A DNA stretch of 64,000 bases from PALSA-612 sp963711315. Its GTDB lineage: Bacteria; Actinomycetota; Thermoleophilia; Gaiellales; Gaiellaceae. Numbering within the stretch: the stretch's first letter is position 1; each line of letters starts with the position of its first letter. The notes beneath the pieces are model-generated. The model had not been told where the DNA came from. It did no database searches and saw nothing but the letters and a program-made list of their open reading frames with translations. Of this stretch, positions 60,408 to 64,000 are shown one piece after another. Made by a program: the position numbers and the translations under genes. The stretch is from contig CAVQDQ010000003.1 in assembly GCA_963711315.1 (NCBI GenBank), positions 434,001 through 498,000 on the forward strand, written 5' to 3'.

Positions 60408-63374
60408 TCACTGGTACCTCAGCGCCTCGGCTGGGTAAACGCGCGATGCACGGCGGGCCGGAACCCACGTGGCTGCCAGAGCGACCAGGTAGACAACGAG
60501 GAAGATGATCGTCAGCGTAAGCCACGGCACATCCATTGACATGCTCTCCCAGCTCGGCTGCCGTTTCGAATCGTTGACGACGTTGAAGGCGACGATCAAC
60601 CCGAGCACGGTGCCGAGCACGATCGATGTCAGCGCGATGAAGGACGACTCGAGCAGGAAGGCGAGTTGCACCATGCGGCGGCGGAAGCCGATGGCGCGTA
60701 GGACGCCGATCTGCTGCCGCCTCTCGACCACCGAGCGCGCGCTGATCACCCCGAGAGCAGCCACACCCACGATGAGGCCCAGCCCCATGAAGCCCATGAT
60801 CAGACGGTCGAACGTGAGGCTCGCGCCCACGGCGTCGTCCAGCAGTGACTGCACGGAATCGGCCTGCATGCCGTTGGCGAGGAACGCCGATTCGAGCCTC
60901 TTCGCCGTCGCGCCGGCGTTCACCCCCGGGCTGAGCGCGAACAGGTAGCTCGTCGGCCTGACCCGAGCGCCGAATGTCGCGCTCAGCGTCGGCTGGGACG
61001 TGTAGATCCCGGCCATGTCCTGGGGCGCTGTCTGCGCCAGCACGCCGATGACGCTCAGGCGCACGTGCCTGCCCGTCTGCGGGTCGGTGACCTCCACGGG
61101 CACCGGCCGGAACGTCTCGTCCTCGAGGTAGAAGCCGTGCAGCCGGAACTCCGGCAGCACGGCGCCGACGAAGGTCGACCGCGTCGGCACGACGGTGGCG
61201 TCGACGACTGCCAGCCCGTGCCGGGTGCGAAGAGCGCGCCACACGGCTGTCACCGAGCCGTAGCCCTGCGCGCGGGCAGCGAGCCCGTACGTGGTGTGGG
61301 CGAGGAAGGCATCGTCGAGGCCTCGGACGACGTAGTCCTCGGCTCCTGTGCCGATCTGGTGCGCCTTCACGGGCAGCGACGACTGGCTCGACACTACTTC
61401 GAAGTCGGCGGGGCTCAATCCGGGTGCGTTCCGAAGCGCCGCGCGCATGTCGGCGACCGGTGCTGCGGGCGCGACGCTCGCGCGTACGTCGAAGCCGCCG
61501 CCGAAAGAGTCCATGTTGTTCACCGCCCCGACGAACGACGTCGTCACCACAGCGCCGACGACGAGGGTGAAGACGACGAGCGTGAACATCGCCAGCGTGG
61601 CACCGGTGCGGAACACGCTCCGCAGCGGATACGCCATCGACATCTTGAGCACGGGTGCGAGCCCCCTGAAGCGGCTCAGGGCCCGGGCGACTCCGCCCAG
61701 CAGGACGTCAGCGTTGTACATGAGCACCCAGCTCGCGCCGATGACGATCGCGAGCCCTCCGACGATGAAGATCGAGAAGTCGGTCTTGGGGTCGCCCAGC
61801 AGCCAGCGGTTCGTGGGCAGGATGTTCCAGAGCACGAGCGCGAGCCCCGCCGCGGTGCGCGCGATCCGATCGGGAACCCCCGCCACCCGTAGCAGCGGCG
61901 CCATGCTGAGGATCGCAACGGACGCGCCGAGGGCGAACGGAACCGCCTGCATCGTCCTGGCACCCTGGAACACGAGCAAGAGGCCGAACACGAGCGCCAC
62001 GACTCCCGGCAGCCAGCGCCGCCGGCTGCGCCCCTCTGGGGGCGGCTCGGGAAGGTTGCGAATCGCCGTCACGATGTTCATCCGGCTCACACGCCACGCG
62101 GAGAAGGCGACGACGGATAGCGTCAGCAACACGCCGATCGCATAGGCCACCAGCACGCTCGTGGGCCTGACTGAGTAGCTCATGTCGATGTCGCTCGTGG
62201 CTGCGAAGGCGCCCGCCATGCCGATCACCATTCCGTACGCGACGAGGACGCCTATCAGCGCCCCCACCGCCGCGGCTGCAAGGTCGTAGGTGACGCCCTC
62301 GTACAGGAACATCTGAACGAGATGGCTGCGCCGGGTACCCACGGCCCTGGCGATGCCGAGCTCGCTGCGCCGCTCAGCCGCGAGCATGACGAAGATGAGG
62401 AAGATCAGCAGGATGCCGGCGGCGATTGAGAACGACCCGAAGGTCGTGAACATGGACATGAACGACGACCCGGCAGTGTCGGCCTGCTCCAGTGCGTCCT
62501 GCTTCGTGTTGTCCGCCTCGAGCCCCAGCGGCATGAGGGCCGGGCGGATCGCGGCGATGACGCGGTCGGTCGCGGCAACGTCGCCGCGGTTCGCCACGAA
62601 GACTGCTCGCACGAGGCCGGGCTTGCCCAGCAAGGCTTGCGCCGGGGCGAGGGGCATGAGGAGCCCCTCGTCGGACGTGCCGCCGCCTTCGTAGCTCACG
62701 ACAGCTTTGACACGCGCGGTGCGCAGCGATTGCCCGGTGAGGATGCGGATCGTGTCGCCGGCCTTCGCGTCCAGCGACGTAGCTGCGTCGTCGTTCAGGT
62801 AGACCTCGCCCGGCCCGAGCTGGGCGAGCGACACGACGTTGCCGCCGCTCGTCATCTCGCCGAAGCCGTGCAGGCTCGACGGCTCGCTTGCGAACAGCGT
62901 GACGCGCGGCTCGTTCTGGCGCGAGGTCACGTCCTGGACCGCCACCGGCTCCACAATCACCGGCGCGACCCCGTCCGCGAGCTTCCCCGCAGCACGGGCG
63001 ACACGGCCCGCGTACGCCCGCGGGAAGTAGCGGGTCGCGGTCGCTCCCCCGGCGTCGGAGGCGAGCTCCGCCCCGACCCCCTTGGCCGCCACGACCTCGT
63101 CGGTCTGCCCGAGAGCGGTGATCGCCGAGGAACGGATCGTCGTGCTCATCGTGTCCCCGGTGGCCAGCGCCGCAGCGATGATGGCGGTGCCGAGCATGGA
63201 GCCGGTCACGATGAGCGCGCTGCGGGCAGGGCGGCGGCGGACGTTACGGATGCCGAGGCGTAGGAACATCGGGTTCCTGACTGCCAGGACGGCGACGACG
63301 CCCAAGGCGACGAGCATGAGGCCGACCAGGACCACGGCCAGTCCGTCGATGGGAATGCCGAACAACTTGCTCAT
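60408..63374 (-). CDS. FtsX-like permease of a MacB-type ABC exporter
   Basis: Intact 988-residue double-FtsX permease. N-terminal membrane helix (GLAVVLVGLMLVALGVVAVL), large extracytoplasmic domain, three helices of the first FtsX core (GILLIFLIFVMLAAERRSEL, GIARAVGTRRSHLVQMFLYE), a middle helical block (WLPGVVALVFGLLLVFQ), second large extracytoplasmic domain, and the second FtsX core (LRAIGFRRRMVQLAFLLESS, ending VPARRASRVYPAEALRYQ). Works with the ATPase encoded upstream (63702-64000); mechanotransmission rather than channel transport is typical. Substrate unknown. Confidence 0.92.
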   Translation of the reverse strand: MSKLFGIPIDGLAVVLVGLMLVALGVVAVLAVRNPMFLRLGIRNVRRRPARSALIVTGSMLGTAIIAAALATGDTMSTTIRSSAITALGQTDEVVAAKGVGAELASDAGGATATRYFPRAYAGRVARAAGKLADGVAPVIVEPVAVQDVTSRQNEPRVTLFASEPSSLHGFGEMTSGGNVVSLAQLGPGEVYLNDDAATSLDAKAGDTIRILTGQSLRTARVKAVVSYEGGGTSDEGLLMPLAPAQALLGKPGLVRAVFVANRGDVAATDRVIAAIRPALMPLGLEADNTKQDALEQADTAGSSFMSMFTTFGSFSIAAGILLIFLIFVMLAAERRSELGIARAVGTRRSHLVQMFLYEGVTYDLAAAAVGALIGVLVAYGMVIGMAGAFAATSDIDMSYSVRPTSVLVAYAIGVLLTLSVVAFSAWRVSRMNIVTAIRNLPEPPPEGRSRRRWLPGVVALVFGLLLVFQGARTMQAVPFALGASVAILSMAPLLRVAGVPDRIARTAAGLALVLWNILPTNRWLLGDPKTDFSIFIVGGLAIVIGASWVLMYNADVLLGGVARALSRFRGLAPVLKMSMAYPLRSVFRTGATLAMFTLVVFTLVVGAVVTTSFVGAVNNMDSFGGGFDVRASVAPAAPVADMRAALRNAPGLSPADFEVVSSQSSLPVKAHQIGTGAEDYVVRGLDDAFLAHTTYGLAARAQGYGSVTAVWRALRTRHGLAVVDATVVPTRSTFVGAVLPEFRLHGFYLEDETFRPVPVEVTDPQTGRHVRLSVIGVLAQTAPQDMAGIYTSQPTLSATFGARVRPTSYLFALSPGVNAGATAKRLESAFLANGMQADSVQSLLDDAVGASLTFDRLIMGFMGLGLIVGVAALGVISARSVVERRQQIGVLRAIGFRRRMVQLAFLLESSFIALTSIVLGTVLGLIVAFNVVNDSKRQPSWESMSMDVPWLTLTIIFLVVYLVALAATWVPARRASRVYPAEALRYQ

Positions 63375-63384
63375 GACGTCCCCC

Positions 63385-63702
63385 CTAGGCGGTCGTGTGA
63401 ACGGGCGCTTCGGCGATGACGACGTCGTAGAACTCGCGGCCGGGGGGAGATCGGAAGGAGGTCACGAACTTCTCGACCTGCTCGGCGTAGAAGCCGCTGG
63501 CCACGCCTGCGGCTGCCGCCTCGTCGTCTCTCCAGAACGTCATCACCATGGCTTTGCCCTGCGGCGTCGCCAGCACGTAGGCGCCCTCGTAGCCAGGCTG
63601 CTCGTGCAGCGCCGGCAGGACCGACTCCCTGTACAGGTCGATCGCGTCCTCGAGCCGCATGCGCACCGTGTCGACCTCTGCCAATGTCACTCGGGCAATC
63701 AT
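63385..63702 (-). CDS. ABM-like small protein in the ABC exporter operon
   Basis: 105 residues. MIARVTLAEVDTVRMRLEDA, LYRESVLPALHEQPGYEGAY, VMTFWRDDEAAAAGVASGFY. Ferredoxin-like dimer fold as in ABM proteins; the pattern LPALxEQPGYEGAYVL is shared with the protein at 43091-43405. Start overlaps the ATPase stop (TGATG), so it is a member of the exporter operon. Role unknown. Confidence 0.75.
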   Translation of the reverse strand: MIARVTLAEVDTVRMRLEDAIDLYRESVLPALHEQPGYEGAYVLATPQGKAMVMTFWRDDEAAAAGVASGFYAEQVEKFVTSFRSPPGREFYDVVIAEAPVHTTA

Positions 63703-64000
63703 CAGCCCCTCACCTCCGGGAACTCCTCGTCGACGATCTGGCCGTCGACCATCCGCACGATCCGATCGGTCGCCCGGCCCACGGTGATGTCGTGCGTGAC
63801 GATCAAGAACGTCAACCCGTGCTCGAGGTTGAGGCGGCGCATAAGCGCCACGATCTCCTCGGCGTTCTCGCTGTCCAGGTCGCCCGTGGGCTCGTCGGCC
63901 CATACGATCGCCGGCTGGTTGACCAGCGCGCGGGCAATCGTGGCGCGTTGCCTCTGTCCGCCCGAGAGCTCGTCCGGGACATGGTCGGCGCGATCAGCAA
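63702..64000 (-). CDS. MacB/LolD-type ABC ATPase (partial, N-terminus beyond window)
   Basis: C-terminal 98 residues. Signature HVPDELSGGQRQRATIARAL, Walker B AIVWADEPTGDLDSENAEEI (the DEPTGxLD of the LolD/MacB branch), H-loop TFLIVTHDITVGRATDRIVR, end GQIVDEEFPEVRG. It pairs with the FtsX-like permease two genes downstream. The Walker A and Q-loop lie outside the window. Confidence 0.92.
   Translation of the reverse strand, partial: ADRADHVPDELSGGQRQRATIARALVNQPAIVWADEPTGDLDSENAEEIVALMRRLNLEHGLTFLIVTHDITVGRATDRIVRMVDGQIVDEEFPEVRG

Overview
This is a high-GC, gene-dense stretch of bacterial chromosome. The codon use, the many ATGA/GTGA start-stop overlaps, the start codons sitting 6-7 bases after a TAnnnT box (apparently leaderless mRNAs), a collagen-like exported protein that opens with an RIRKPSPAM leader, and the gene families present (cyclase-AAA regulators, NIPSNAP and ABM proteins, Cox/Xdh-type molybdenum hydroxylases, an LtrA protein) all suggest an uncultured actinobacterium, most probably of class Thermoleophilia. 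That placement is an inference: there is no rRNA gene here. No rRNA, intact tRNA, CRISPR array, transposase gene or prophage was seen. No gene-free stretch exceeds 300 bases; the longest is about 288 bases around 59821-60108 and holds a tRNA 3' remnant and a hairpin.

Layout. 1-3359 (minus): amidase, Rid protein, thiamin-diphosphate synthase and a cupin-like protein in one overlapping run. 3379-7253 (minus): a large cyclase/AAA regulator, an SDR and a NIPSNAP protein, divergent from an ArsR-SRPBCC regulator with a clear operator. 8460-11558 (minus): thioesterase, alcohol dehydrogenase, isochorismatase-like hydrolase and SMP-30 lactonase. 11631-14693 (plus): a response-regulator/thioredoxin-reductase fusion followed by a cNMP-binding histidine kinase. 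14690-21971: a molybdenum hydroxylase locus, with maturation genes (XdhC pair, CoxE, MoxR, plus MsrB) on minus and FAD, 2Fe-2S and two split molybdopterin subunits on plus. 23400-26032 (minus): a B12 diol/glycerol dehydratase. 26187-36776: an ABC sugar importer (badly frameshifted), its ATPase, a GH13 glucosidase, an SDR, then a keto-deoxy-pentonate dehydratase, a semialdehyde dehydrogenase and an epimerase that look like a Weimberg-type pentose route; infA and a cold-shock gene are embedded in it. 37-46 kb: FAH and ABM proteins, a Kelch protein, the lutABC lactate operon, a threonine-dehydratase-like enzyme, a TIM-barrel isomerase, a Gfo/Idh dehydrogenase and an adenosine deaminase. 46.6-64 kb: a PGM1-related ATP-grasp peptide ligase, exported proteins, an LtrA protein, a metallopeptidase, an aminotransferase, a SelW-like selenoprotein, an ATP-dependent DNA ligase, PadR, APH, and a MacB-type ABC export system cut by the window end.

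The most striking item is at 55734-55991. It is a SelW/Rdx-family gene whose CxxC motif is CxxTGA in an otherwise intact 85-codon frame. Twenty-one bases after the TGA there is a hairpin with a perfect 7-bp stem and the five-base apical loop GGUCU, the loop of the E. coli fdhF SECIS element. Conventional gene calling would miss it.

A caution applies throughout. About two dozen single-base frameshifts break otherwise well-conserved genes, and they cluster at 26.6-28.9 kb. Most look like sequencing or assembly errors rather than real pseudogenes, so affected entries describe the inferred continuous gene.
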